DNA of 7,684 nt from Phormidesmis priestleyi (GTDB lineage: Bacteria; Cyanobacteriota; Cyanobacteriia; Phormidesmidales; Phormidesmidaceae): assembly GCA_003242115.1 (NCBI GenBank), contig QBMP01000045.1:11412-19095 (forward strand), written 5' to 3'. Both the position numbers and the translations under genes were made by a program. This document shows positions 1 through 6,960 of this stretch, in pieces; the stretch's first letter is position 1; each line of letters starts with the position of its first letter. The notes below the pieces were generated by a model, which was not told the DNA's origin, did no database searches, and saw only the letters and a program-made list of their open reading frames with translations.

Positions 1-2751
1 CATCTGCGTCGTACCCCAGCGAAAGAGCGCAAAATTGCCCTGGTGCTGGCCAACCATCCCAATCGCGATGGCCGCATGGCTAATGGCGTGGGGCTAGATA
101 CGCCAGCTAGCTGCCTGGAAATTTTGCAGGCGCTGAAAACGGCGGGTTATGGTGTGGGGGATTTGCCCGAAACTGGCGATGCGCTGATGGCCCAACTCGC
201 TCAAGGCATCACCAACGATCCAGAAGGCTATGGCCTTAGAGCCATTCACCAAACTTTAAGCGCAGAAGATTATCAGCTATTTTTTGAAGATTTACCCGCG
301 TCTGTACAGCAAGGCGTCACCCAGCGATGGGGCCAAGCGGCAGATGAGTGGCAGCGGTTTACACCTGAGTTGGAGCCGCCGCTTGATGCGCCAGATCTAC
401 CGATTTCAGGCATTCAGTTTGACAATATTTTTGTCGGCATTCAGCCGAGCCGAGGCTATGACCTCGATCCGAGCTTGAACTATCACGCCCCTGATCTGGA
501 GCCGACTCACGGTTATTTGGGCTTTTATCACTGGCTGCGTGACCAGTTTGAAGCGGATGCAGTGGTGCATGTGGGCAAGCACGGCAATTTGGAATGGTTA
601 CCCGGTAAAGGGATAGCGCTATCAGAGGATTGCTATCCGGAGGCGGCGTTTGGCCCAATGCCTCACTTTTATCCATTTATTGTGAATGATCCGGGTGAGG
701 GGGCGCAGGCAAAAAGGCGATCGCAAGCCGTCATTCTCGATCACCTCACCCCGCCGATGACCCGCGCCGAACTCTATGGCCCTTTGCAGCGCTTAGAAAG
801 CTTAGTCGATGAATACTACGAAGCTCAAAATTTAGACCCCACTCGTCTGCCGATTATTGGCAACAAGATTATTGACTTACTCAAAGCAACTCAGCTTCAG
901 CAGGATCTCGGTTTGAATATGCCTCGTCAGGGGCTGCAAACCTGGTTGCCGCAAATTGATGGCTATCTCTGTGAGCTGAAAGAAGCGCAAATCCGAGATG
1001 GGCTGCATATCTATGGTCGCTGCCCTGAGGGCAGACAGCTAAGGGATTTGGTGGTAGCTATAGCTCGTCATCCCAATGCCGAACATATGGGATTGAGTCG
1101 AGCCATTGCCGACGCTTGGAACCTGGCTATTGATCCGCTAACTGCCGATATGAGTGAGCAGTTTCAAGGCGATCATCCCCCATTAACTGGGTGCCGCACA
1201 GTAGGAGATGTGGTTGAGTGCATTGAAGAATTTGCGGCTGAATGCGTTGAAAAAATACTGATCGACTCCGCGAGCAAGACTGAATTTGCGGCGCTGCAAA
1301 CAGTGCTGGATTGGATTGACCAAACGCTGCTACCCAACCTGCGGCTGACCAGCGATGAAATTAAAAATTTGCTGCACGGACTCAATGGCGGCTATGTGCC
1401 GAGCGGGCCTGCGGGCGCACCGACGCGCAACCGTCCGGAAGTGCTGCCGACGGGGTGCAACTTTTACTCGGTCGATATTCGCGCCATTCCAACTGAGAGT
1501 GCCTGGGATGTGGGCCGTAAAGCCGCTGAAATTTTGATTGAAGACTATGCTCAGGCCAATGGCGAATATCCGCGCACGTTGGGCCTTTCGATGTGGGGGA
1601 CGGCGGCGATGCGCACAGGCGGTGATGACATAGCCGAAGCCTTGGCGCTGTTGGGCGTGAGGCCCGTGTGGGATGGGCCTAGTCGGCGAGTGGTGGATTT
1701 TGAAATTTTGCCGATTTCGCTGTTGGGTCGTCCGCGTGTGGATGTGACGCTGCGGATTTCGGGCTTTTTTCGCGATGCTTTTCCCAATTTGATCTCGCTA
1801 TTTGATCAGGCGGTGAAGGCGGTGTCAGGGTTGGATGAACCGGCGGATCAAAATCCTTTGGCGGCGCAGGTGCAAAAGGACTATGCCCACTGGCAGCAGC
1901 AGGGGTTGGAGAGTGAGCAGAGTTTGGCGCGATCGCAGTACCGAATTTTTGGCTCCAAACCGGGCGCTTACGGAGCTGGACTTCAGGGCTTAATCGAAGC
2001 GCAAAACTGGCAGAGCGATGCTGATTTGGCTCGCGCTTATATCAACTGGAGCAGCTACGCTTACACAGCTGCTGGCAATGGCGCAGCCGACGGCCACAGC
2101 GCGCCGGAAGCGTTTGATCAGCGCTTAGCACAAATGCAAATTGTGCTGCAAAATCAGGACAACCGCGAGCACGATCTGCTCGATTCGGATGATTACTATC
2201 AGTTTCAGGGGGGGCTGACGGCGGCGGTGAAATCACGACGCGGCGAAATGCCTGCCATATATTTTGGTGATAATGCGGTGCCTGAAAGGCCGCAGGTGCG
2301 ATCGCTCAAGTCCGAAATCGCTCGCGTCTATCGCTCTAGGGTCGTTAACCCCAAATGGATCGCAGGCGTGATGCGACACGGCTACAAGGGAGCCTTTGAA
2401 ATGGCGGCGACGGTGGATTACTTATTTGCTTACGATGCGACTACCGGCTGCGTAGAAAATCACATGTATGAAGGGGTTGCCAACGCCTATGTGTTCGATC
2501 AGACGGTGCGCGACTTTATCGAAAAATCGAATCCTTGGGCGCTGCGGGATATGGCTGAGCGGCTGCTAGAGGCGAATCAGCGGGGGCTGTGGCAAGGTGC
2601 GAGCGAGAAAACGGTGGATGGATTGAGAGCGATCGCGCACTCAGCCGAAGGCCAAATCGAAGCCGGTTTATCCAATTCAGCGATTGCTAGCTCATCATTT
2701 GGCCCCTCAGCAACTGCTCAGCCGTCAGCGACAGCGCCGAAAACACCTTAG
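1..2751 (+). CDS. cobN: Cobaltochelatase large subunit CobN, C-terminal part (5' end outside window)
   Basis: CobN is the large, porphyrinoid-binding subunit of the ATP-dependent chelatase that inserts cobalt into hydrogenobyrinic acid a,c-diamide during B12 synthesis in the cytoplasm. The frame is open from base 1 to the TAG at 2749-2751, giving 916 codons. Family-wide blocks of the CobN/magnesium-chelatase H domain appear in order: KIALVLANHPNRDGR (31-75), GKHGNLEWLPGK (574-609), YPFIVNDPGEG (670-702), GYVPSGPAGAP followed by LPTGCNFYS (1390-1470), SMWGTAAMRTGGDD (1588-1629), SGFFRDAFPNL (1759-1791) and MRHGYKGAFEMAAT (2371-2412). Family members are usually about 1,200-1,350 residues, so the N-terminal part is missing. 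The GTG at 43 is internal, not the start, because conserved sequence precedes it. LPTGCNFYS and the VDIRAIPT that follows fit CobN better than its paralogue ChlH/BchH. The last 21 or so codons are Ser/Ala/Pro/Thr-rich and overlap the convergent gene at 2687-3304, so they are probably a non-conserved tail. No cobS or cobT is present; in cyanobacteria the ChlI/ChlD ATPase is often proposed as the partner. Confidence 0.96.
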   Translation, partial: HLRRTPAKERKIALVLANHPNRDGRMANGVGLDTPASCLEILQALKTAGYGVGDLPETGDALMAQLAQGITNDPEGYGLRAIHQTLSAEDYQLFFEDLPASVQQGVTQRWGQAADEWQRFTPELEPPLDAPDLPISGIQFDNIFVGIQPSRGYDLDPSLNYHAPDLEPTHGYLGFYHWLRDQFEADAVVHVGKHGNLEWLPGKGIALSEDCYPEAAFGPMPHFYPFIVNDPGEGAQAKRRSQAVILDHLTPPMTRAELYGPLQRLESLVDEYYEAQNLDPTRLPIIGNKIIDLLKATQLQQDLGLNMPRQGLQTWLPQIDGYLCELKEAQIRDGLHIYGRCPEGRQLRDLVVAIARHPNAEHMGLSRAIADAWNLAIDPLTADMSEQFQGDHPPLTGCRTVGDVVECIEEFAAECVEKILIDSASKTEFAALQTVLDWIDQTLLPNLRLTSDEIKNLLHGLNGGYVPSGPAGAPTRNRPEVLPTGCNFYSVDIRAIPTESAWDVGRKAAEILIEDYAQANGEYPRTLGLSMWGTAAMRTGGDDIAEALALLGVRPVWDGPSRRVVDFEILPISLLGRPRVDVTLRISGFFRDAFPNLISLFDQAVKAVSGLDEPADQNPLAAQVQKDYAHWQQQGLESEQSLARSQYRIFGSKPGAYGAGLQGLIEAQNWQSDADLARAYINWSSYAYTAAGNGAADGHSAPEAFDQRLAQMQIVLQNQDNREHDLLDSDDYYQFQGGLTAAVKSRRGEMPAIYFGDNAVPERPQVRSLKSEIARVYRSRVVNPKWIAGVMRHGYKGAFEMAATVDYLFAYDATTGCVENHMYEGVANAYVFDQTVRDFIEKSNPWALRDMAERLLEANQRGLWQGASEKTVDGLRAIAHSAEGQIEAGLSNSAIASSSFGPSATAQPSATAPKTP

Positions 2752-3304
2752 AGTCAATTTGCTGAGATCCTTTATAAATTTCGGCCTGATAAGTGCCCTC
2801 TACCAAATACAGCGCCGTCACCTGATCCCGGTGTGGATCGATAATCCAGTACTCTGCAATTCCCCAGCCTTCATATTGCTGGCGCTTCCACACATAGTCC
2901 CGCTGATAGCTGTCACTATTTTCATTCCCAGGACTGACGACTTCTGCCACAAATAAAGGCGGCACCATCCCTAATAAAATTGCCTGCTTGGCAATGATCA
3001 AATGGTCAGGATGAAGCACCATCACATCTGGCTTACGGTTGACACACTGATCACCCGTGGGCGGCACCTGAATTTCTTTGTTGCCATTACGGACGCTATC
3101 TTTGAGTAACCCACCCTGCCACTGAACTAGACGCATTAACAAAGCGATGCCAATCCGTAAGTTGAGGTCATCTTCTGAGGCCACTTCGATCAGTTCTCCC
3201 GTGCTGAGTAGACGGTAGTTGCGCTCGGAAGATAGCTGTTCGTCATCTAAATAATCTTGGTAACTTGTGTAGCGAGTGGGGTGAGTAGTGAGGGTGTAGG
3301 TCAT
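2687..3304 (-). CDS. Uma2 family protein (PD-(D/E)XK nuclease fold, DUF820), copy A
   Basis: This is a 205-residue protein of the Uma2 family, which is greatly expanded in cyanobacteria. The fold is that of restriction-like endonucleases, but the biological role is unknown. The family signature is clear: KPDVMVL with D93, the strand FVAEVVSP with E121, then RDYVWKRQQY with K140, and EYWIIDP at 151-157. These match the family's presumed metal-binding and catalytic positions, so the nuclease core looks intact. Length is normal for the family. The start is the ATG of an ATGA overlap with the stop of copy B, preceded by a good Shine-Dalgarno (AAAGGTG, 7 bases away), which suggests translational coupling. 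It is about 70% identical to copy B by my count over 204 aligned residues. Residues 18-49 are identical in DNA as well as protein. Its last 21 or so codons lie antisense to the end of cobN; that part still aligns with copy B, so it is genuine Uma2 sequence. Confidence 0.9.
   Translation of the reverse strand: MTYTLTTHPTRYTSYQDYLDDEQLSSERNYRLLSTGELIEVASEDDLNLRIGIALLMRLVQWQGGLLKDSVRNGNKEIQVPPTGDQCVNRKPDVMVLHPDHLIIAKQAILLGMVPPLFVAEVVSPGNENSDSYQRDYVWKRQQYEGWGIAEYWIIDPHRDQVTALYLVEGTYQAEIYKGSQQIDSKVFSALSLTAEQLLRGQMMS
3159..3253 (-). repeat. 95-bp perfect direct repeat, copy in Uma2-A
   Basis: This block is identical base for base to 3770-3864 (offset 611). It encodes residues 18-49 of the Uma2 protein. 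Mismatches start immediately at both edges: 3158 versus 3769 and 3254 versus 3865. It looks like a gene-conversion or unequal-crossover tract rather than ordinary conservation, because the synonymous positions are identical too. Confidence 0.93.
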
Positions 3305-3915
3305 GGCAGATCACCTTTAAGCAAATTTTGAACTGTGACAGCTAGCTCTGGGAAAATCTTGGCAGAAATGAGATCGCTATCTGCATAGACCGTTTCTTGA
3401 TACGTACCTTCGACTAGCACCAGCACAGTTACTTTTTGGCGATGAGGGTCAATAATCCAGTACTCAGGGATTTGCCACCATTGGTATTGCTGGCGTTTCC
3501 AAACATAGTCTCGCTGATAGTTATCGCTATTCTCATACCCAGGACTAACAACTTCTGCGATAAACAAAGGCGGCAGCATTCCAACCTTAATCGCCTGACG
3601 CGCTTCTATTAGATGATCGGGGTGCAGCACAATGACATCCGGTTTACGATTTACGCACTGATCACCAATGGGCGGCACCTGCATTTCTTTGTTGCCAACT
3701 CGGACTCTTTTCAGTAAGGCACCGCTATTTACCTGAGATAGCAATATGCCTAATACGTGAGCAATCATCAAGTTGAGGTCATCTTCTGAGGCCACTTCGA
3801 TCAGTTCTCCCGTGCTGAGTAGACGGTAGTTGCGCTCGGAAGATAGCTGTTCGTCATCTAAATATTCTTGATAGCTTTGATACTTAGTTTGATGCGTGGT
3901 GAGCGTATAGGTCAT
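3301..3915 (-). CDS. Uma2 family protein (PD-(D/E)XK nuclease fold, DUF820), copy B
   Basis: This 204-residue paralogue of the following gene is probably the first cistron of a two-gene unit. The same core is seen: KPDVIVL (D93), FIAEVVSP (E121), RDYVWKRQQY (K140) and EYWIIDP (151-157). All presumed active-site positions are kept, so neither copy looks like a decayed duplicate. The strongest differences from copy A are at residues 51-70, where few positions match, and in the last 30 residues. Those stretches could carry different specificities; that is inference. The ATG at 3913-3915 is chosen because the opening MTYTLTTH matches copy A. The bases just upstream show no convincing Shine-Dalgarno. 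The stop TGA overlaps the start of copy A by 4 bp. The 80-bp gap upstream separates it from the DUF2993 gene. No defence, toxin or mobile-element gene lies beside the pair. The substrate and physiological function are unknown. Confidence 0.9.
   Translation of the reverse strand: MTYTLTTHQTKYQSYQEYLDDEQLSSERNYRLLSTGELIEVASEDDLNLMIAHVLGILLSQVNSGALLKRVRVGNKEMQVPPIGDQCVNRKPDVIVLHPDHLIEARQAIKVGMLPPLFIAEVVSPGYENSDNYQRDYVWKRQQYQWWQIPEYWIIDPHRQKVTVLVLVEGTYQETVYADSDLISAKIFPELAVTVQNLLKGDLP
3312..3318 (-). promoter_or_regulatory. Shine-Dalgarno for Uma2-A
   Basis: The minus strand reads AAAGGTG, ending 7 bases before the ATG at 3302-3304. It sits inside the last codons of copy B. It supports the ATGA-overlap start and reinitiation or coupled translation of the second Uma2 gene. 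Confidence 0.7.
3770..3864 (-). repeat. 95-bp perfect direct repeat, copy in Uma2-B
   Basis: This is the partner of 3159-3253 and encodes residues 18-49 of copy B. By my alignment the 51 bases between this block and the start codon differ at about 16 positions between the two genes. The roughly 40 bases on the other side are barely alignable. The perfect block is therefore sharply bounded. Confidence 0.93.
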
Positions 3916-3979
3916 GGGCTTTGCCTGCCAGAATTAGGGAAATTACCATGCAAATCTGTGCGTTTATTTCTATGCACAT

Positions 3980-4010
3980 ATTTTAGAAGATTTACTTAAG
4001 GCGTTTGCAA
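3980..4010 (-). promoter_or_regulatory. Possible promoter for the Uma2 pair
   Basis: On the minus strand a TAAAAT (3980-3985) resembles a -10 box at 5 of 6 positions. A TTGCAA (4005-4010) resembles a -35 at 4 of 6. The spacer is 19 bases, longer than ideal. The element overlaps the last codons of the DUF2993 gene and would leave a leader of roughly 55-60 bases before the ATG at 3915. The rest of the 3916-3995 gap is AT-rich with no strong hairpin. This is a pattern match only; readthrough from the upstream gene is equally possible. Confidence 0.25.
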
Positions 4011-4847
4011 AGCAGCGGCGGCGGGAACGGTGGCGGCGGTGACGCTGGGGTCTACTCTGATCCAAAAGGCGAGTTCTAGGCTTTGGGGCTGAATGGTGAA
4101 GTTCAAGACGCGGGCGGTGATGCCGCGCTGATCTAGTCGGCTGAGGCTGAGCTGTTCGTTGAGGCTGCTGAGCACGGCGTTGATTAGCTGTGGCGGGACG
4201 GGTGAGCCGTTGGCGCTGAGGATGGGGTTGATGAGGGTGAGGCGATCGCCCGCCGAAATGCTCAAACTGACCTCAGCTTCTATCTGTAAATTGCTGGCCT
4301 GCACCAGATCTTCAAGCTCTAGGGTGACTCTGATCCGATTTTCAAGCGCAGCACTATCAGCCGTTTCGCCCGTTAAAAATTCAATCGCCGGGTCTTTGAT
4401 TTTGTAGCGATCGCGCTCTCGTGACTGAGCCTGGTTTAAAGAGCCAATTTTGATTTGAGCTAGGCGCTGCACCACTTCTGGAGAGGCCAAAAAGGCGTTG
4501 ATATCGGCTTCATTAAGCACTAGCCGAATCGCGCCTTGCAGCGGCTGATCTAAAACGACTTCGCCTCGGCGCAAGCTGGCAAACTCTAAATCAATCGGAT
4601 CGGTTTCTAGCTCAGCGGCAGCAATGCGCAGACCCGGAACTGGCGACACCCCTCGTCCGGCAATGCGCACCCGATCTACGCGGCCCTGCAAAAGATTGAA
4701 AGACGAGCCGTTATCGACGCGCACATCAAGGCTTTCGACGGCAGCTAAGCGGGAGCGAATAGCGTTTTCAGCTACTTGATCGACCACAATGCCAATCGGC
4801 GAAATGATCAGCAGCAGGCTAGAGAGGATGACGGTAATCAGTTCCAT
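3996..4847 (-). CDS. DUF2993 / LmeA-like membrane-anchored protein
   Basis: This 283-residue protein begins with a hydrophobic segment (about residues 4-22, ITVILSSLLLIISPIGIVV) that would act as a membrane anchor or uncleaved signal. The rest would then face the periplasm or thylakoid lumen. After it comes the pattern I associate with DUF2993: an amphipathic stretch AENAIRSRL, then SLDVRVDNG, then FNLLQGRVDRVRIAGRGV and alternating beta-type segments such as LRIAAAELETDPIDLEF. A later LNEADINAFLASP fits the same family. The mycobacterial member LmeA binds phospholipid and takes part in lipomannan maturation; for cyanobacterial members the role is not established, so lipid binding here is family inference. 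The C-terminus is an Ala/Thr/Pro-rich tail. The ATG at 4845-4847 is chosen because it places the hydrophobic segment at the N-terminus. No strong Shine-Dalgarno is visible. It lies 86 bases downstream of proS on the same strand. Confidence 0.8.
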   Translation of the reverse strand: MELITVILSSLLLIISPIGIVVDQVAENAIRSRLAAVESLDVRVDNGSSFNLLQGRVDRVRIAGRGVSPVPGLRIAAAELETDPIDLEFASLRRGEVVLDQPLQGAIRLVLNEADINAFLASPEVVQRLAQIKIGSLNQAQSRERDRYKIKDPAIEFLTGETADSAALENRIRVTLELEDLVQASNLQIEAEVSLSISAGDRLTLINPILSANGSPVPPQLINAVLSSLNEQLSLSRLDQRGITARVLNFTIQPQSLELAFWIRVDPSVTAATVPAAAALQTP

Positions 4848-4882
4848 GTGGCCGTTATGAACGTTTGGCTGAGCTTTTGGGG

Positions 4883-4946
4883 TTAGCTGTCGAGTTGGCT
4901 GGTCGAATTAGCTGGTCGAATTGGCTGGTCAAACTAGCTGGCGGTA
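4883..4946. repeat. 13-bp tandem repeat at the 3' end of proS
   Basis: Five consecutive units can be read on the + strand: TTAGCTGTCGAG (12 bp, 4883-4894), TTGGCTGGTCGAA (4895-4907), TTAGCTGGTCGAA (4908-4920), TTGGCTGGTCAAA (4921-4933) and a degenerate CTAGCTGGCGGTA (4934-4946). The last unit lies within the final codons of proS and contains its stop codon (CTA on +, TAG on -). The array fills most of the 86-base gap between proS and the DUF2993 gene. The period is not a multiple of 3. No open frame or hairpin with a T-run is associated with it. Confidence 0.85.
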
Positions 4947-6751
4947 CTGGTCACGGCTGCTTCTATCCAATTATTTAAAGTAGCGACCACCGTGTCTATG
5001 GCCATTTCTTCAGCTTCTCCGGTAGCGCGCTTAACCACTTCTACTTTGCCGTCTTTGAGCGATCGCCCGGTCACAATCCGAAACGGAATCCCAATCAGCT
5101 CAGCGTCTTTAAATTTCACCCCGGCGCGTTCTTTACGATCATCTAGCAAGGTCTCAACGCCTGCGGCATTCAGCTCACCGTATAGCTTTTCGGCTGCGGC
5201 CATTTGCGCTGCGTCACTAATATTTGGCACGACCACAATGGCATGATAGGGCGCGATCGCCACCGGCCAAATAATCCCATTTTGATCGTAGGACTGCTCT
5301 ACAGCCGCTTGGGCCAAGCGCGACACCCCGACCCCATAGCAGCCCATTTCTAACGGCACTTCCTGGCCTTGCTCACTGGTATAAGTCGCGCCGAGTGCGG
5401 TTGAATACTTATGGCCAAGCTGGAAAATATGGCCGATTTCGATGCCGCGTGCGGTTTTGAGCAATTGGTTTGGATCGTGAATGGCGCGATCGCCAGCAAT
5501 CGCCGTTCTCACATCTAGCACCTGTTTGGGTAGCTCAAACTGCTCACCCCAATTAGCGCCCACCACATGAAACCCGCTTTCATTCGAGCCGGTCGCAAAG
5601 TTTTTGAGATCAACCGCAGTCTTATCCACTAAGCGCAAAAACTTCGGCTCTAAATCTTTGCTCGCAGCGATATAGTCATCGCCCAAATCTGGCGCAATGT
5701 AGCCCAAGGGCAGCGGCTTGGTCGCCCACTTGGCCTGCGCTTCTGCATCCGGCACCTCTAGCGCCAACACCGTAGAAGCTTCATAGTCACTGGCCAAATT
5801 AGTCAGCGAATTTTGCAGCTTGGTTTCATTCACATCCTGGTCACCGCGAATGCTGACAATGACTAGCACCTGCCGCCCGTTGTCATAGCTCACCTGATAC
5901 AGCACGTCTTTGACAATTTGAGTGGCGGAGCAGCCTAGAAAATCTACCATTGCGGCAATAGTCGCAGTGTTTGGCGTCTCACGCTTTTCATAGGCGGTAA
6001 ATGGCGAAGGCTCCGCATCCGACGGCAGCGAAACCGCTTTTTCGACATTCGCGGCATACTGACCATCTTCGGTGTACAGCACTTCGTCTTCACCGGCTTC
6101 GGCAAGCACCATAAATTCGGTTGAGCCGGAGCCACCGATGGCCCCAGAATCGGCGTCTACAGCGCGAAACTCTAGCCCGGTGCGGCGCAAAATATTGCTG
6201 TACGCCTGATACATGTCATCGTAAGTTTGCTTCAAGCTGTCGGTATCGGCGTGAAAGGAGTAGCCGTCTTTCATGATGAATTCACGGCCTCGCATCAGCC
6301 CAAAGCGGGGGCGAATTTCATCGCGAAACTTGGTTTGAATTTGGTAGAGGTGCAGCGGCAGTTGCTTGTAAGAGCGAATGGTGTCTCTGGCGACGGCGGT
6401 GATTACTTCTTCGTGAGTGGGGCCAAGGGCGAGTTCTTGGCCTCGGCGATCGCCCAAGGCAAACATAATCCCCTCAGCTTTGGTGTAGGTATCCCAGCGC
6501 CCAGATTCTTGCCACAGTGACGCAGGCTGAAGCTGCGGTAGCAAGCATTCCTGAGCCCCGGTGGCGTTCATTTCCTCGCGCACAATCGTCGATATTTTAT
6601 TCAGCACCCGCAGCAGCAGCGGTAAGTAGGCGTACAGCCCGCTAGAAATTCGGCGCATGTAGCCTGCACGCAACAGCAGCTTGTGACTAGGAATTTCCGC
6701 CTCTGCTGGATCTTCGCGCAGAGTAACAAACAGCATCTGAGACAGTCGCAT
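4934..6751 (-). CDS. proS: Prolyl-tRNA synthetase, bacterial type with INS editing domain
   Basis: ProRS (605 residues, normal for the bacterial type) charges tRNA(Pro) with proline in the cytoplasm. The order is class II catalytic core, INS insertion, remainder of the core, then anticodon-binding domain. Visible motifs are [13 protein letters not shown] at the start, the motif 1 region around residues 58-75 ([14 protein letters not shown] follows), GPTHEE at 110-115, motif 2 [17 protein letters not shown] at 142-158, and motif 3 [11 protein letters not shown] at 469-479. The INS domain runs from about 225 to 405. It keeps K281 in IVKDVLY and H395 in NESGFH, which match the lysine and histidine needed for Ala-tRNA(Pro) hydrolysis in E. 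coli ProRS, so cis-editing is probably active. The C-terminal domain is about 500-600. The ATG at 6749-6751 is supported by AAGGAAA 10 bases upstream. ybaK lies 209 bases upstream on the same strand. The stop codon sits in a 13-bp tandem repeat. Confidence 0.97.
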   Translation of the reverse strand: MRLSQMLFVTLREDPAEAEIPSHKLLLRAGYMRRISSGLYAYLPLLLRVLNKISTIVREEMNATGAQECLLPQLQPASLWQESGRWDTYTKAEGIMFALGDRRGQELALGPTHEEVITAVARDTIRSYKQLPLHLYQIQTKFRDEIRPRFGLMRGREFIMKDGYSFHADTDSLKQTYDDMYQAYSNILRRTGLEFRAVDADSGAIGGSGSTEFMVLAEAGEDEVLYTEDGQYAANVEKAVSLPSDAEPSPFTAYEKRETPNTATIAAMVDFLGCSATQIVKDVLYQVSYDNGRQVLVIVSIRGDQDVNETKLQNSLTNLASDYEASTVLALEVPDAEAQAKWATKPLPLGYIAPDLGDDYIAASKDLEPKFLRLVDKTAVDLKNFATGSNESGFHVVGANWGEQFELPKQVLDVRTAIAGDRAIHDPNQLLKTARGIEIGHIFQLGHKYSTALGATYTSEQGQEVPLEMGCYGVGVSRLAQAAVEQSYDQNGIIWPVAIAPYHAIVVVPNISDAAQMAAAEKLYGELNAAGVETLLDDRKERAGVKFKDAELIGIPFRIVTGRSLKDGKVEVVKRATGEAEEMAIDTVVATLNNWIEAAVTSTAS

Positions 6752-6761
6752 AAGCGGGCGC

Positions 6762-6768
6762 TTTCCTT
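6762..6768 (-). promoter_or_regulatory. Shine-Dalgarno for proS
   Basis: The minus strand reads AAGGAAA, 10 bases before the ATG at 6749-6751. It supports that start, which also gives the family's usual N-terminus. Confidence 0.6.
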
Positions 6769-6922
6769 AAAACTGAACCTGAGGATCTGATATTTCGATT
6801 CGGCCAAACTTTCGCAAAATTTAACGTTCTATCGAGTATCAAATCAGTCTAAAGCATCAGGCCACCGGAACCAGTGCCCACAGGCGCAATCCTCAGTTTA
6901 TTATTACGATTCGCGGTCGGGG

Positions 6923-6928
6923 GTTATA
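6923..6928 (-). promoter_or_regulatory. Possible -10 box upstream of proS
   Basis: The minus strand carries TATAAC, 5 of 6 to the -10 consensus, without a recognisable -35, as in many cyanobacterial promoters. It would give a leader of about 160-170 bases. The rest of the 209-base gap (6752-6960) shows only a weak dyad at 6863-6876. I see no T-box, tRNA or clear terminator in it. A promoter nearer the gene or readthrough from ybaK cannot be excluded. Confidence 0.22.
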
Positions 6929-6960
6929 CGTTTTTGGTGCAGCGCTAGGGGATTAGGGCG

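Noticed and set aside
359..676. 105-codon open frame on - strand inside cobN
   Set aside because: Antisense shadow of a strongly conserved CobN block (GKHGNLEWLPGK); composition shows no plausible protein.
1..2751. Magnesium chelatase subunit H (ChlH/BchH) instead of CobN
   Set aside because: The block after LPTG reads NFYSVDIRAIPT rather than the HALDPQ-type sequence of ChlH, and KIALVLANHPNRDGR fits CobN.
2684..2956. 90-codon open frame on + strand beyond cobN
   Set aside because: It is antisense to Uma2-A, whose protein is clearly conserved; the + strand product shows no family pattern.
2687..3915. Defence island or toxin-antitoxin module built on the Uma2 pair
   Set aside because: The two genes are paralogues, not a toxin with an antitoxin, and the neighbours are housekeeping genes; nothing in the window supports a defence role.
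3956..3979. Terminator or operator hairpin between the DUF2993 gene and Uma2-B
   Set aside because: Only a 5-bp stem (TGTGC/GCACA) with a 12-base loop and no T-run follows; too weak to call.
4883..4946. CRISPR array
   Set aside because: The 13-bp units abut each other with no spacers and there are no cas genes.
6227..6520. 97-codon open frame on + strand inside proS
   Set aside because: It lies fully antisense to the conserved catalytic core of ProRS (motif 2 region), which explains the sequence; no start signal or family match.
6863..6876. Operator-like dyad CACCGG-AA-CCAGTG upstream of proS
   Set aside because: It is imperfect (one mismatch in six), and short; such dyads occur by chance and no known regulator site is recognised.
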